DNA of 64,000 nt from Hyphococcus sp. (GTDB lineage Bacteria; Pseudomonadota; Alphaproteobacteria; Caulobacterales; Parvularculaceae): the NCBI GenBank assembly GCA_028281665.1, contig JANQJK010000016.1, forward strand, positions 248,001 through 312,000, read 5' to 3'. How positions within the stretch are numbered: position 1 is the first letter of the stretch; the number at the start of each line of letters is the position of its first letter. The position numbers and the translations under genes were made by a program. The notes beneath the pieces are model-generated. The model was not told the DNA's origin, did not search any database, and was given only the letters and a program-made list of their open reading frames with translations. Of the stretch, positions 36,589 through 44,761 are shown piece by piece.

Positions 36589-38136
36589 ATGGCGGAATCC
36601 GAGATCCTGACGCCGGCGCTGATCGGCGATCTGGTGGAAGAGCAGGCGGCGCGTGCGCCTGAAAAAATCGGACTGGTCTTTGAGGGACGTGAATTCACCT
36701 ATGCGGAGATGAACGAGCGCGCCAACAAAGCGGCGGCGGCGCTACGGCATCTGGGGGTCAGCCGGGGGGACCGGGTCGCCTGGCTCGCACGCAACGTTGC
36801 TGTGTTCTGGGACGCCTTGTTCGGCGCGGCGAAAATCGGCGCCGTGATGACGCCGATCAACTGGCGCCTTGCGCCGGCGGAGATCGCGCAGATCCTTGAA
36901 GATTCCAAGGCGACGATTTTTGTCGGCGAGAAGGATTTCATCGATCCGTTAAACGCCATCGGCGCCGCGACGCCGGAGACGACGTTGACGCTCGAAACCG
37001 GCGCGGGATCATTCGATGCGCTGGTCGACGAACAGAACGCGGTGGCGCCGGCGCATAAGCCGTCGCTCGATGACGCGTTTATTCAACTCTACACCAGCGG
37101 CACGACGGGTCTGCCGAAAGGCGTCGTCCTCTCCAACCGCGCCTACAAAATGAATGGCGAACTCGGCGCCGAGCAACGAATACTGGCGCCGAAGAGCGCC
37201 GATGAAGTGGCGCTCCACGCGCTGCCGCATTTTCACGTCGCCGGCGTCAATTTCGGGCTGATGGCGATGGCGCGGTCTATGCCGATCCTGCAATTGCGTC
37301 AGTTCGATCCCGTGGGAATCGTCGAGGCCGCGAAAGGCGCCGCGCCGCTCAATTCGTTTCTCGTGCCCGCGATGATCATGATGATCCTCGAAGCGGCGAA
37401 ACAGATGCAAACGCCCCTCGGCAAATTCGCCAATGTTTCTTACGGCGCCGCGCCGATGCCGGAGGCGTTGCTCGATGCGGCGATGGCGGCGATGCCCAAC
37501 GCGACCTTCACGCAGTTTTACGGGGCGACCGAGAATTGCGGCGCGGTGACGTTCCTCGCCCATGGCGACCACGCCAGGGGCAAGAAACAGCGCGTCGCCG
37601 CAGGCAGGCCGTGGCCGGGTACCGAAGTTAAAGTCTGCGATCCGGAAAGCGGCGATACGGTCGGCGCCGGCGAAACGGGCGAAGTCTGGATGCGCTCCGG
37701 CGCTGTCATGGACGGCTATTGGGGCCGTGACGACGCTACGGCGGAAGCGCTCGTCGACGGCTGGTACCGCACCGGCGACGCCGGGTATTTCGACGAAAAC
37801 GGCTTTTTGTATGTGTGCGATCGCGTCAAGGACATGATCATTTCCGGCGGCGAAAATATTTACCCGGCGGAAATCGAAAATGCGCTCGCCCAGCACCCCG
37901 CCGTTTTGGAGGCAGCGATTATCGGCGTGCCTGACGAGAAATGGGGCGAGATCGTCAAGGCGTTCATCGTCAAGCGCGCAGGGACGGAACTGTCCGAGGA
38001 CGATGTCATTGCGCATCTCGCCGATCGTATCGCCAAATTCAAACTGCCGCGGGAGGTTTCGTTTATCGGCGCCCTTCCGCGCAATCCGTCAGGCAAGATC
38101 TTGAAAACCGAGTTGCGCAAGGGGCAGGGCGAATAA
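36589..38136 (+). CDS. Acyl-CoA synthetase (class I adenylate-forming)
   Basis: A 515-aa acid-CoA ligase that forms an acyl-AMP and then a CoA thioester. Signature motifs: P-loop [14 protein letters not shown]5 YGATENCG, A7/A8 [36 protein letters not shown], and the catalytic Lys motif [13 protein letters not shown]. The ATG at 36589 (MAESEILTP) follows AGGGAGAA; the track's upstream part is antisense to the monooxygenase. Chain-length preference cannot be read. It converges with the cyclotransferase gene one base away. Confidence 0.92.
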   Translation: MAESEILTPALIGDLVEEQAARAPEKIGLVFEGREFTYAEMNERANKAAAALRHLGVSRGDRVAWLARNVAVFWDALFGAAKIGAVMTPINWRLAPAEIAQILEDSKATIFVGEKDFIDPLNAIGAATPETTLTLETGAGSFDALVDEQNAVAPAHKPSLDDAFIQLYTSGTTGLPKGVVLSNRAYKMNGELGAEQRILAPKSADEVALHALPHFHVAGVNFGLMAMARSMPILQLRQFDPVGIVEAAKGAAPLNSFLVPAMIMMILEAAKQMQTPLGKFANVSYGAAPMPEALLDAAMAAMPNATFTQFYGATENCGAVTFLAHGDHARGKKQRVAAGRPWPGTEVKVCDPESGDTVGAGETGEVWMRSGAVMDGYWGRDDATAEALVDGWYRTGDAGYFDENGFLYVCDRVKDMIISGGENIYPAEIENALAQHPAVLEAAIIGVPDEKWGEIVKAFIVKRAGTELSEDDVIAHLADRIAKFKLPREVSFIGALPRNPSGKILKTELRKGQGE

Positions 38137-38137
38137 G

Positions 38138-38665
38138 TCACGCCGTTCCGTCCATGACGGATTGAACCGTATCGTATCCGGATGATTTCAGGGCCGCGTG
38201 CGCAGCATCGCGATATCGGCAGGCGTTGCGGATGTCGCTTTCATATGGATGCGTGAGCAGCCGCCCAACGTAATCGTCGACCAGCTTGTGCTCGCGCGCG
38301 CCGGCGATCATGAGCGCGAGATACCAGTCATAGGGTGCAAGGCCCGCTTTCGGCGTTTGTGCAATATACGTCATGGCGCGCCGCGGCGCCGCACCGTCGT
38401 CAATCTCAAAATCGTCAATGCGGTCGTATCCGGTCTCGGCCCGGTCGAGCACGGGCGCCTCGGTCCGGTCGATCTCGTACAAGACCCCCTGAATGGCCGC
38501 GCGTTGCGACGCGACAAGCGTCGCCTTGCCGGATCCGTCAGCGCCGGGTTTGGCGAAGGCAAGCCTGAATCCACGCGCCACCGCAAGGCCGGCCGGGCGT
38601 GCCGAGGGGCATCGCGCGCGAATGCGCGCTGTCAGGAGATTTGACCCATAGGCGAAGTAAAGCAT
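38138..38665 (-). CDS. Gamma-glutamylcyclotransferase family protein
   Basis: A 175-aa protein starting MLYFAYGSNLLTARIRARCP, the YGSNL substrate loop of the GGCT-like fold; LDRAETGYDRIDDFEI includes the Glu expected to act as catalytic base, and PYDWYLALMIAGAREHKL is a typical C-terminal segment. Members release 5-oxoproline from gamma-glutamyl amines or peptides, as in glutathione turnover. The exact substrate is unknown. Confidence 0.86.
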   Translation of the reverse strand: MLYFAYGSNLLTARIRARCPSARPAGLAVARGFRLAFAKPGADGSGKATLVASQRAAIQGVLYEIDRTEAPVLDRAETGYDRIDDFEIDDGAAPRRAMTYIAQTPKAGLAPYDWYLALMIAGAREHKLVDDYVGRLLTHPYESDIRNACRYRDAAHAALKSSGYDTVQSVMDGTA

Positions 38666-38780
38666 TGATCCTAAGTCCTGATTTCACGTTTCGCGGATGC
38701 CTTTCGGGCGCCGGCCCGAATTTGCTACAAAAAAGTCATCCGGCGAGGCGGCGAAAGCGTAACCCTTACGTCTCTCCAAC

Positions 38781-38854
38781 GCATTTCCTATTCTCCCCCC
38801 TGGAAATGCTATGGAACCGCCGCCCGGATGTCCTTCCCTCGGGCGGCGGTTTTG
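38781..38854 (+). ncRNA. Candidate two-hairpin small RNA with C-rich loops
   Basis: Hairpin 1: GCATTTCC (38781-38788) pairs with GGAAATGC (38802-38809) around a 13-nt loop TATTCTCCCCCCT. Hairpin 2 is a terminator-type stem (38815-38851) with a 13-nt loop GATGTCCTTCCCT, followed by TTTT. Two stem-loops with anti-Shine-Dalgarno-like C-rich loops and a terminator stem resemble the alphaproteobacterial CCUCCUCCC 'cuckoo' sRNA design. The exact CCUCCUCCC motif is not present and no promoter was identified. It lies in an intergenic gap with no plus-strand gene upstream. Confidence 0.4.
38815..38853 (+). terminator. Strong intrinsic terminator in the 38.67-38.89 kb gap
   Basis: AACCGCCGCCCG and CGGGCGGCGGTT form a perfect 12-bp stem with a 13-nt loop, followed by TT to complete a TTTT tract on the plus strand. 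On the minus strand it lies 40 bp past the DUF4105 stop and may also serve that gene, though the T-tract there is only two bases. Confidence 0.75.
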
Positions 38855-38892
38855 GTTTCGAAACATGTCCTGTGGCGCCGGGCGCGATGGCG

Positions 38893-39759
38893 CTATTTGT
38901 TCGCGGCGCCGAAGGAGGCGCGCCACGCATCTTCGAACGCATTTTCCGCGGCGTGCGCATGAACGAGCAGGCGAATATCGGAGCGATCGGTCAGCGCACG
39001 GAAGGTGCTTTTTTTCCGGTCCTCGATAAAGCCAAGTTCGTAAAGCCAGTCCGCCGACCGTCCGGTGAACACCCAGGAGCGATGCCACGGCAGCGCTTTC
39101 GGAAAGGCTTCGTTGACGGCCTTGGCCAACTCGTTGGTGCAGTTGGAGTGGAGCGTATTGTAAAATCGCGGCCGCTCTGCGAGTTCGTTCGTGCGGCGGA
39201 CAAAATACTCGAATAAACGGCGCATCTGGTCCGGCTCCAGTCGAAGCTTGTAGGCGTAAAGCGTATGGTCGAGGCCAACGGCGATACGGGTCAGAATATC
39301 GCGCTCCGTTGACCAGACATACATGAGCTCGTAATTGCGCAGCGCGCCGTCAACGGGCGAATACTGCTCGTCCGTTTCCATGCGCGCCTCAATCGATACG
39401 GACATGGTTTTGCGCCGTCCGCTATCGTCCTTGAAGACAAAAGACAGGAAACTGTGCGCGAAGAGGGGATTGTCCGGGAAGGGTTCGATGAAGAACCACA
39501 TTTCCGCGATATCCGCAGCGTTCACTTCAGCGGGCCGCCATCCCGGCGTATTTTCGCCCCCGGCTGTAAATTCGTAATCGCGCAATTGGGGCAGGCGGTA
39601 GCGGCCGGGCGCCGCTTCCTCAAAGGCTGCGACTTTTGAAAAGAGCGGCTTCCAGTTCCGGTCTGACTGCGGCGTTTTCGACAGAACGAGGGCCGCAAAC
39701 ATCAGCCCGAAAAGCATTGCGAACAGAATGACCAGGTTAGTGAAATCACGCGGCGTCAA
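38893..39759 (-). CDS. DUF4105 (Lnb N-terminal-like) periplasmic-domain protein
   Basis: A 288-aa protein with one N-terminal membrane helix (about 8-27), then a soluble domain with FAHSFLSFVF, a segment around YELMYVWSTERDILTRI, and FYNTLHSNCTNELAKAV, the His-x-Asn-Cys-Thr motif typical of DUF4105, a papain-like cysteine-peptidase-type fold. The Cys and preceding His may be catalytic; this is an inference from fold family. It lies 36 bp downstream of the gamma-carbonic anhydrase gene on the same strand. Substrate and role are unknown. Confidence 0.78.
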   Translation of the reverse strand: MTPRDFTNLVILFAMLFGLMFAALVLSKTPQSDRNWKPLFSKVAAFEEAAPGRYRLPQLRDYEFTAGGENTPGWRPAEVNAADIAEMWFFIEPFPDNPLFAHSFLSFVFKDDSGRRKTMSVSIEARMETDEQYSPVDGALRNYELMYVWSTERDILTRIAVGLDHTLYAYKLRLEPDQMRRLFEYFVRRTNELAERPRFYNTLHSNCTNELAKAVNEAFPKALPWHRSWVFTGRSADWLYELGFIEDRKKSTFRALTDRSDIRLLVHAHAAENAFEDAWRASFGAANK

Positions 39760-39795
39760 TGTGCAGCTCCATTGGCTGGAAGGCGGCGCGCCGGT

Positions 39796-40341
39796 CTAGT
39801 CGCTCGCCGCCGCAAGCGCTGTGCGGTGACGGCGCGCTTCCTCAACATAATGGGCCGAACCCATGAGCGCCATTTTGTCCTCGCCTTCCTTGAGATCCCG
39901 AAATTTTTTCGCCGGCATGCCGGCCCACATCTCGCCGGCGGGCACGACCTTGCGCGCGGTGAGAAAGGCGCCCGCGGCGAGCATCGCCCCGGTTTCGACG
40001 GTTGAGCCGTCAAGCATGGTCGCGCCCATGCCCACAAAGCCGCCATTGCCAACCCGCGCCCCGTGCAGCATTGCCTTGTGGCCGATCAGCGCGTTCTCGC
40101 CGATCAAGGTGGGCACGCCGCCGATTTCGGGATTGTCGACATGGATCACCGTGCCGTCCTGCACGTTCGCCCCCGCGCCGACGACGATCCGGTTTTCGTC
40201 GCCGCGCAATACGCATCCATACCAGACCGACGCGTTCTCGCCGATCTCCACATCGCCGCAGACAACGGCGCCCGGCGCGATAAACGCGGTTTCATGAATT
40301 TTCGGCGTTTTGTCGCCGATGGCGAAAATTATGGGTTTCAT
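39796..40341 (-). CDS. Gamma carbonic anhydrase family protein
   Basis: A 181-aa left-handed beta-helix protein made of hexapeptide repeats (IGENASVWYGCVLRGDENRIVVGAGANVQDGTVIHVD, IGHKAMLHGARVGNGGFVGMGATMLDG). The three His zinc ligands are visible in VIHVD and IGHKAMLHGA. Members are trimers that may act as carbonic anhydrases or in related acyl/carrier reactions. The start (MKPIIFAIGDKTPKI, 40341) overlaps the stop of maiA by one base (TGATG), suggesting coupling; the track's 52 upstream residues are rejected. Confidence 0.9.
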   Translation of the reverse strand: MKPIIFAIGDKTPKIHETAFIAPGAVVCGDVEIGENASVWYGCVLRGDENRIVVGAGANVQDGTVIHVDNPEIGGVPTLIGENALIGHKAMLHGARVGNGGFVGMGATMLDGSTVETGAMLAAGAFLTARKVVPAGEMWAGMPAKKFRDLKEGEDKMALMGSAHYVEEARRHRTALAAASD

Positions 40342-40985
40342 CAGGCGCCTTTCACTGCATCGGGCTGATTGTCGGGATGCGCTTTCTCGAAAACGGGGAG
40401 TTTGATGCACGCATCGTATATTTCGTTGAGCCGCGGTAATGCGGAGACGTCGACGCCGAACCGCTGTGCGCCGTACATCTGCGGTACGAGATAGCAATCG
40501 GCGATGGTCGGCGCATCGCCAATACAGAACGCGCCGCCATGGGCAGCAACTATTTTTTCAGCCGCCGCCATGGCGCCGCCGGGCCAGCGATTAAGCCATG
40601 CAGTCACCGCATCGGCATCGAGCTTCAGCGTCTTTTTCAGATAACTCTGTATGCGAAGATTCATAAAGGGCTGCGCTTCGCAGGCGAGGGTCGCCGCAAT
40701 GGCGCGGGCGTGTCCGCGCGCCGCCAGATCGTCCGGCAGGATGGACGGCGTCGGATGCGCGTCTTCAAGATATTCCATGATCGCCAGCGATTGGGTGATG
40801 ACGGCGCCGTCGTCTGTTTCGAGCGCAGGAACGAGTCCTGCGGGGTTTTTTTCAAGATAGGCCGGCTCGCGCTGCTCGCCCTCAAGCAGATTGACGGGCT
40901 GGTACGCCCAGTCGAGGCCTTTCAGCGCCAGCGCCATACGGACCCGATAGGTGGCGCTTGATCGCCAGTATCCGAACAGTTTCAT
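40341..40985 (-). CDS. maiA: Maleylacetoacetate isomerase (zeta-class GST)
   Basis: A 214-aa glutathione-dependent isomerase converting maleylacetoacetate to fumarylacetoacetate in tyrosine breakdown. The N-terminal GST domain begins MKLFGYWRSSATYRVRMALALKGL with the SSxxxR zeta motif, followed by NPAGLVPALETDDGAVITQSLAIMEYLE. The C-terminal segment FCIGDAPTIADCYLVPQMYGAQRF is typical. hpd, the second step of the same pathway, is 640 bp away on the other strand, but hmgA and fahA are not in this window. Confidence 0.9.
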   Translation of the reverse strand: MKLFGYWRSSATYRVRMALALKGLDWAYQPVNLLEGEQREPAYLEKNPAGLVPALETDDGAVITQSLAIMEYLEDAHPTPSILPDDLAARGHARAIAATLACEAQPFMNLRIQSYLKKTLKLDADAVTAWLNRWPGGAMAAAEKIVAAHGGAFCIGDAPTIADCYLVPQMYGAQRFGVDVSALPRLNEIYDACIKLPVFEKAHPDNQPDAVKGA

Positions 40986-41099
40986 CTCGTTGCCCTGCCT
41001 TGGAACAATTTGATGTAATTGCTTGTCATATTGTTCGCAAATTTTTTGGCGCGGGACGGCAGATTTCCCCCAAACGCATTTATTCGGGGTCGCCGCGCC

Positions 41100-41516
41100 A
41101 TGCTATCAGAAGAACAAGTAGACGCTGTCGAAGAGGCAGCCGCCGAGTTAAAGCGTCGACGCGACAACCGGCCGCCGACCGGCGCCAGGAAGAAACCGAA
41201 CCCTGCTGCTGGGGCCTCAAGCCCGAAAGACGAAGATCGGGTCTGGGCGAGGGCGAATCTGCGCTTCAAGAGCGGCGGGCCGTATCTCGACAGCGCCAAC
41301 GCTCTGCGTGTTTTTGAGCGGCATCCGGCATTTGCGGGCCGTTTCAAATTCAACGAGACCCTGAACAAGGTGATGGACAAGGGCACGGTCATGCTCGACT
41401 GGCGGGTCTGTGAAGTGGTCGCGGTGATCCAGGAGCGGTTCCTGCCCGAGATTTCCCCCGATGCGGTGGAAAAGGCCCTGATCGTCCACGCCAACCGCGT
41501 CATTCAAAAGAAATAG
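41100..41516 (+). CDS. VapE-like N-terminal-domain protein (possible phage-derived fragment)
   Basis: A 138-aa protein. Its C-terminal half (LRVFERHPAFAGRFKFNETLNKV...WRVCEVVAVIQERFLPEISPDAVEKALIVHANRV) follows the pattern that precedes the P-loop domain in phage virulence-associated protein E: a short 'N-x-x-x-h-h-x-x-x-P...G-x-h-x-a-N-E' block and a helical 'hQ-x-x-h...h-x-x-d-x-h-x-x-A' block. The helicase part itself is absent. The N-terminus is basic and Pro/Ala-rich. GC content matches the genome, so it is not a fresh insertion. It may be a stand-alone domain protein or a remnant. The start at 41100 is uncertain because no strong SD is present. Confidence 0.45.
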   Translation: MLSEEQVDAVEEAAAELKRRRDNRPPTGARKKPNPAAGASSPKDEDRVWARANLRFKSGGPYLDSANALRVFERHPAFAGRFKFNETLNKVMDKGTVMLDWRVCEVVAVIQERFLPEISPDAVEKALIVHANRVIQKK

Positions 41517-41558
41517 CATCGCCTGCGCTTTTCCAAGAGAGGCTCTTGCGCAAAAATA

Positions 41559-41572
41559 GTAACATATGTTAC
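41559..41572. promoter_or_regulatory. Palindromic operator upstream of hpd
   Basis: GTAACATATGTTAC is a perfect 14-bp palindrome 55 bp before the hpd ATG, in an AT-rich promoter-like stretch. Size and symmetry fit the operators of MarR-family regulators, and a MarR gene lies directly downstream of hpd. Confidence 0.65.
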
Positions 41573-41626
41573 CAATTAGGGCAGAAGGGCGGCGTGGGCG
41601 CCGCACGAACCATGGGAGGGAGCATC

Positions 41627-42694
41627 ATGGCCGACCTTTTTGAAAACCCGATCGGCACAGACGGGTTCGAATTTGTAGAATATACAAGCGAAAACCCTGA
41701 CGAGCTGGCCGCGCTGTTCGAGCGCCTCGGGTTTACGGCCGTCGGCCGACATCGCTCCAAGGACGTGGTCCATTACCGGCAAGGCGACATCAACTTTCTC
41801 TTGAATCGGGAAGATGCGGGCCAGCCGGATGTTTTCCGCAACCAGCACGGCGCCGGCGCCAACGCTATGGCGTTTCGCGTCAAGGACGCCGCCCATGCGT
41901 TCAAGGAAGCGGTGAAACGCGGCGCCAAGCCGATTGACGCGAAAACGGGTCCGATGGAACTCAACATCCCGGGCATTGAAGGCATCGGCGGTCTTAACGT
42001 CTATCTGGTGGACCGCTACGGCGCGAACACCATTTACGATGTCGATTTCGAACCGATTGCCGGCGCCGATCCGTCAAAGAACAGCATGGGGCTTACCTAT
42101 ATCGATCACCTGACCCACAATCTCCATCGCGGCAATATGGATAAATGGGCCGCGTACTACGAAGACATCTTCAACTTCCGGGAGATTCGGTATTTCGATA
42201 TCGAAGGAAAACTGACGGGCCTTGTCTCAAAGGCGATGACAAGCCCGTGCGGAAAAATCCGTATACCGCTTAATGAAAGCCAGGACGAGAAATCCCAGAT
42301 CGAGGAGTTCCTTGAGCGCTATAATGGCGAAGGCATCCAGCATATCGCGCTGGGCACGGACGATATCTACGACACGGTGGAGCGTCTCGCGGGCCGAGGC
42401 GTGCCGTTTCAGGATACGCCCGACACCTATTACGGCAAGGTCGACGAACGCGTGGGCGACCATGGCGAGGATCTTGAGCGCCTGAAAAAGAACCGGATCC
42501 TGATTGACGGCGCCCCGACGGAGGGGCAGGGACTGTTGCTCCAGATTTTCACGCAGGACGCCATCGGCCCGATTTTCTATGAAATCATTCAGCGAAAAGG
42601 CAATGAAGGTTTCGGCGAAGGCAACTTCAAGGCCCTGTTCGAGTCGATCGAGGAAGACCAGATCCGACGCGGCGTCCTGAAAGAGTCCGCCTGA
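41627..42694 (+). CDS. hpd: 4-hydroxyphenylpyruvate dioxygenase
   Basis: A 355-aa Fe(II) enzyme that converts 4-hydroxyphenylpyruvate to homogentisate in tyrosine catabolism. The two vicinal-oxygen-chelate domains are recognisable. Iron ligands are the His of YIDHLTHNL, the His of GIQHIALGT and the Glu of GPIFYEIIQRKGNEGFGEGNF, which is also the signature C-terminal segment. The ATG at 41627 follows GGGAGGGAG at ideal distance. marR starts 12 bp after the stop. A GTAACATATGTTAC operator lies upstream. Confidence 0.96.
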   Translation: MADLFENPIGTDGFEFVEYTSENPDELAALFERLGFTAVGRHRSKDVVHYRQGDINFLLNREDAGQPDVFRNQHGAGANAMAFRVKDAAHAFKEAVKRGAKPIDAKTGPMELNIPGIEGIGGLNVYLVDRYGANTIYDVDFEPIAGADPSKNSMGLTYIDHLTHNLHRGNMDKWAAYYEDIFNFREIRYFDIEGKLTGLVSKAMTSPCGKIRIPLNESQDEKSQIEEFLERYNGEGIQHIALGTDDIYDTVERLAGRGVPFQDTPDTYYGKVDERVGDHGEDLERLKKNRILIDGAPTEGQGLLLQIFTQDAIGPIFYEIIQRKGNEGFGEGNFKALFESIEEDQIRRGVLKESA

Positions 42695-42706
42695 CCGGGG
42701 TCGGCG

Positions 42707-43201
42707 GTGAGCGCATCGAACCGTAAGGAAAAACCGGCGGCGCGCGACCGAACGCTTGTTCTTAATCGGTTCGCGCCGTACCGGATCGTTGCGCTCGGTC
42801 ACGCCATAGGCGACCGGCTTCGGCGCGCCTATGCGGATGAGAATGTGACGATCAATGAGTGGCGGGTGCTTGCGGTGATCGCCCAGGCCGACGCCGTCGC
42901 CGCCCGCGACGTGGTTCGCCTGACGCCCATGGACAAGATGACGGTGAGCCGCGCCGTCGCTAGTCTGGAAGCTAAAGGCATTGCCGAAAGATCTGTCGAT
43001 GCGCGCGACCGGCGGGTCAATACGGTGTCGCTGACGGCAGACGGGCGCGTCCTGTTCGCCCGCATATCCACTCTTGCGCTTGACTACGAAGATGAGATCA
43101 TGGGCGTGTTGACCAGCGAGGAGCGCGACAGCTTTGATCGAATTCTTGCCAAGCTCTCACGGCTAACCGGCGCGGCTGGATGCGATACGCCCTCGCGGTA
43201 G
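42707..43201 (+). CDS. MarR family transcriptional regulator, probably of hpd
   Basis: A 164-aa winged-helix protein: YRIVALGHAIGDRLRRAYADENVTINEWRVLAVIAQADAV, then the recognition helix LTPMDKMTVSRAVASLEAKGIAER, and wing DARDRRVNTVSLTADGR. These match the MarR fold, including the D-x-R-x-x wing. A GTG start at 42707 lies 12 bp after hpd, so it is likely co-transcribed with it and autoregulated through the upstream palindrome. The ligand is plausibly homogentisate or hydroxyphenylpyruvate, an inference from context only. It overlaps the next gene by 22 nt. Confidence 0.88.
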   Translation: MSASNRKEKPAARDRTLVLNRFAPYRIVALGHAIGDRLRRAYADENVTINEWRVLAVIAQADAVAARDVVRLTPMDKMTVSRAVASLEAKGIAERSVDARDRRVNTVSLTADGRVLFARISTLALDYEDEIMGVLTSEERDSFDRILAKLSRLTGAAGCDTPSR

Positions 43202-44118
43202 TCTCCCTTGCGCTCGGTTTGTTTGCGTCGGCCTGCGTAACGTTTCCCGGCGCGCCCGCGGCGGTCGCGCCGCCGGTGCTCGCAGCCAATGCTCTGCAAA
43301 CGACGGATGGCCGTTATCTGCCCGTCGCCGCATGGCCGGCAGAGTCGCCCGGCGCCGTCGTGCTCGCTCTCCACGGCATGAACGATTACTCAAACGCCTT
43401 CGCCATGCCGGGCGCCTGGTGGGCTGAACATGCGGCGATCACGACCTATGCGATCGACCAGCGCGGGTTTGGCGCCGCGCCGGGCGCCGGCTTCTGGGCC
43501 GGGGCTGAGGCGATGAAGGCGGATTTGCGCGCCGCCGTCGCCGCCGTTCGCGACGCCCATCCCGGCGTTCCGGTTTACGTCGTAGGCCATTCCATGGGCG
43601 CCGCGGTGGTGATGGCGGCATCCGCGGACGCCTCCCTCCACGTTGACGGCGTGATCCTCGCGGCGCCCGGCGTTTGGGGCGGTTCGGCGCTGCCGCTGAC
43701 GCACCGATTGTCCGCTAATCTCGCCGCCGTCATCGCGCCCGGAAAAACGCTGACCGGGGAACGCGCCGGCCGTCAGGCCTCCGACAACATAGACGTCCTG
43801 CGCGCCATGGGCGCCGACCCCAAGGTCATCAAGGCAACCCGTATCGATGCGGTGCTCGGCGTTGTAAGGCTGATGGGCGAAGCGTTCGATAACGCCGACG
43901 GGGTTTGCAATGACGCGCTGGTGCTGATGGGCCGCAAGGACGACATCATTCCCCTGTCGGCAATGGAGCACGTCGCGGAAAACCTCTGCGGCGACGTTGA
44001 CGTCAGGCGCTACCCCGATGGCTGGCATCTCCTGTTTCGCGATCTCCAGCGCGAGCGCGTCTGGCGCGACGTCGCGGCCTGGATCGACATGCGCGAAGCC
44101 GACCACGCGGAACAGTGA
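43180..44118 (+). CDS. Lysophospholipase-like alpha/beta hydrolase lipoprotein
   Basis: A 312-aa hydrolase with a lipoprotein signal (MRYALAVVSLALGLFASAC, lipobox SAC) and an alpha/beta fold: HGMNDYSNAF, the nucleophile elbow GHSMGAA, Asp in GRKDDIIP and His in DGWHLLF. The monoacylglycerol-lipase/lysophospholipase-type motif AIDQRGFGAAPG is present. It overlaps marR by 22 nt and may be expressed with hpd-marR. It would act on the periplasmic face of an envelope membrane. Confidence 0.85.
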   Translation: MRYALAVVSLALGLFASACVTFPGAPAAVAPPVLAANALQTTDGRYLPVAAWPAESPGAVVLALHGMNDYSNAFAMPGAWWAEHAAITTYAIDQRGFGAAPGAGFWAGAEAMKADLRAAVAAVRDAHPGVPVYVVGHSMGAAVVMAASADASLHVDGVILAAPGVWGGSALPLTHRLSANLAAVIAPGKTLTGERAGRQASDNIDVLRAMGADPKVIKATRIDAVLGVVRLMGEAFDNADGVCNDALVLMGRKDDIIPLSAMEHVAENLCGDVDVRRYPDGWHLLFRDLQRERVWRDVAAWIDMREADHAEQ

Positions 44119-44123
44119 ACGCC

Positions 44124-44155
44124 GCGGACCGTGGGAACATGGGCGGACGGTCCGC
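44124..44155 (+). terminator. Hairpin after the lysophospholipase gene
   Basis: GCGGACCGT and ACGGTCCGC form a perfect 9-bp stem around a 14-nt loop, 6 bp after the stop codon. No T-tract follows, so it may act as a 3'-end stabiliser rather than a full intrinsic terminator. Confidence 0.4.
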
Positions 44156-44314
44156 AGCGTTCGACTAATGAGCGCTTACTGTTACATGATGGCGCGCCAA
44201 CCAGTGTGCATTGCGGCGTGCTGACCGAGCCGGCATGAGTGACGGGCGGACCCGGGGGCGTTTCAGAAGCGCCGCAATAGCCCGATTGTAAGCGCGCGGT
44301 CTTAACAATAGGTT

Positions 44315-44369
44315 GCAAAAAATAGTACATGCAACTTTTAATTGTATCCCGAAATGTGCTATTTTTTGC
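44315..44369 (-). terminator. A/T-tract terminator of cutA
   Basis: GCAAAAAATAGTACAT (44315-44330) pairs over 16 positions (one G-T wobble) with ATGTGCTATTTTTTGC (44354-44369); the loop is 23 nt. The right arm includes the last sense codons and stop of cutA, so transcripts on the minus strand end in a hairpin whose 3' arm carries six T. A small GTTGC/GCAAC hairpin is nested within the left part. Confidence 0.6.
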
Positions 44370-44688
44370 CGGTGGCGCCGCCGATCCACTCAAGAAACGG
44401 CGCAAATGAGGCGCGTTCGTCGACCGGAAGCGCAAGAACGCACGGGCAATCATAAGGGTGCATGGCGACGATCCGGTCGCGCGCGGCGTCAGCAGCGGCT
44501 GTGGCCGTCTTGACGAGAAACGGGGTTTCCTCGGCGCGCTCGGCGACGCCGTCCCATTCGTAAACGGACGTCATCGGTGAAAAGATATTGACGCAGGCGG
44601 CGAGCTTCTCGGCGATGAGTGCAGCGGCGATCGCCTGCGCCAGTTCCTTATCCGGCGCCGTTGAATAAAGTAACGTGACGTCCGTCAT
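44359..44688 (-). CDS. cutA: Divalent-cation tolerance protein CutA
   Basis: A 109-aa trimeric cytosolic protein of the CutA family (PII-like fold). Motifs: [52 protein letters not shown] and [26 protein letters not shown]. The ATG at 44688 with GGAG 8 nt upstream is preferred over the 27-residue longer track ORF. Its role in metal tolerance is only partly understood in any organism. It is divergent from queC, with 73 bp between. Confidence 0.93.
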   Translation of the reverse strand: MTDVTLLYSTAPDKELAQAIAAALIAEKLAACVNIFSPMTSVYEWDGVAERAEETPFLVKTATAAADAARDRIVAMHPYDCPCVLALPVDERASFAPFLEWIGGATGKK

Positions 44689-44761
44689 GTTGCAGGCTCC
44701 ATCGGCGCAGCCTATGAAAAAACCGGCACGCCGCGATGCAATTCTGCGTGCGGAAAGGCCT

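Noticed and set aside
44689-44761. PreQ1-type riboswitch before queC
   Set aside because: The 73-bp gap overlaps cutA's upstream region and shows no recognisable aptamer sequence; the operon makes preQ0 rather than importing it.
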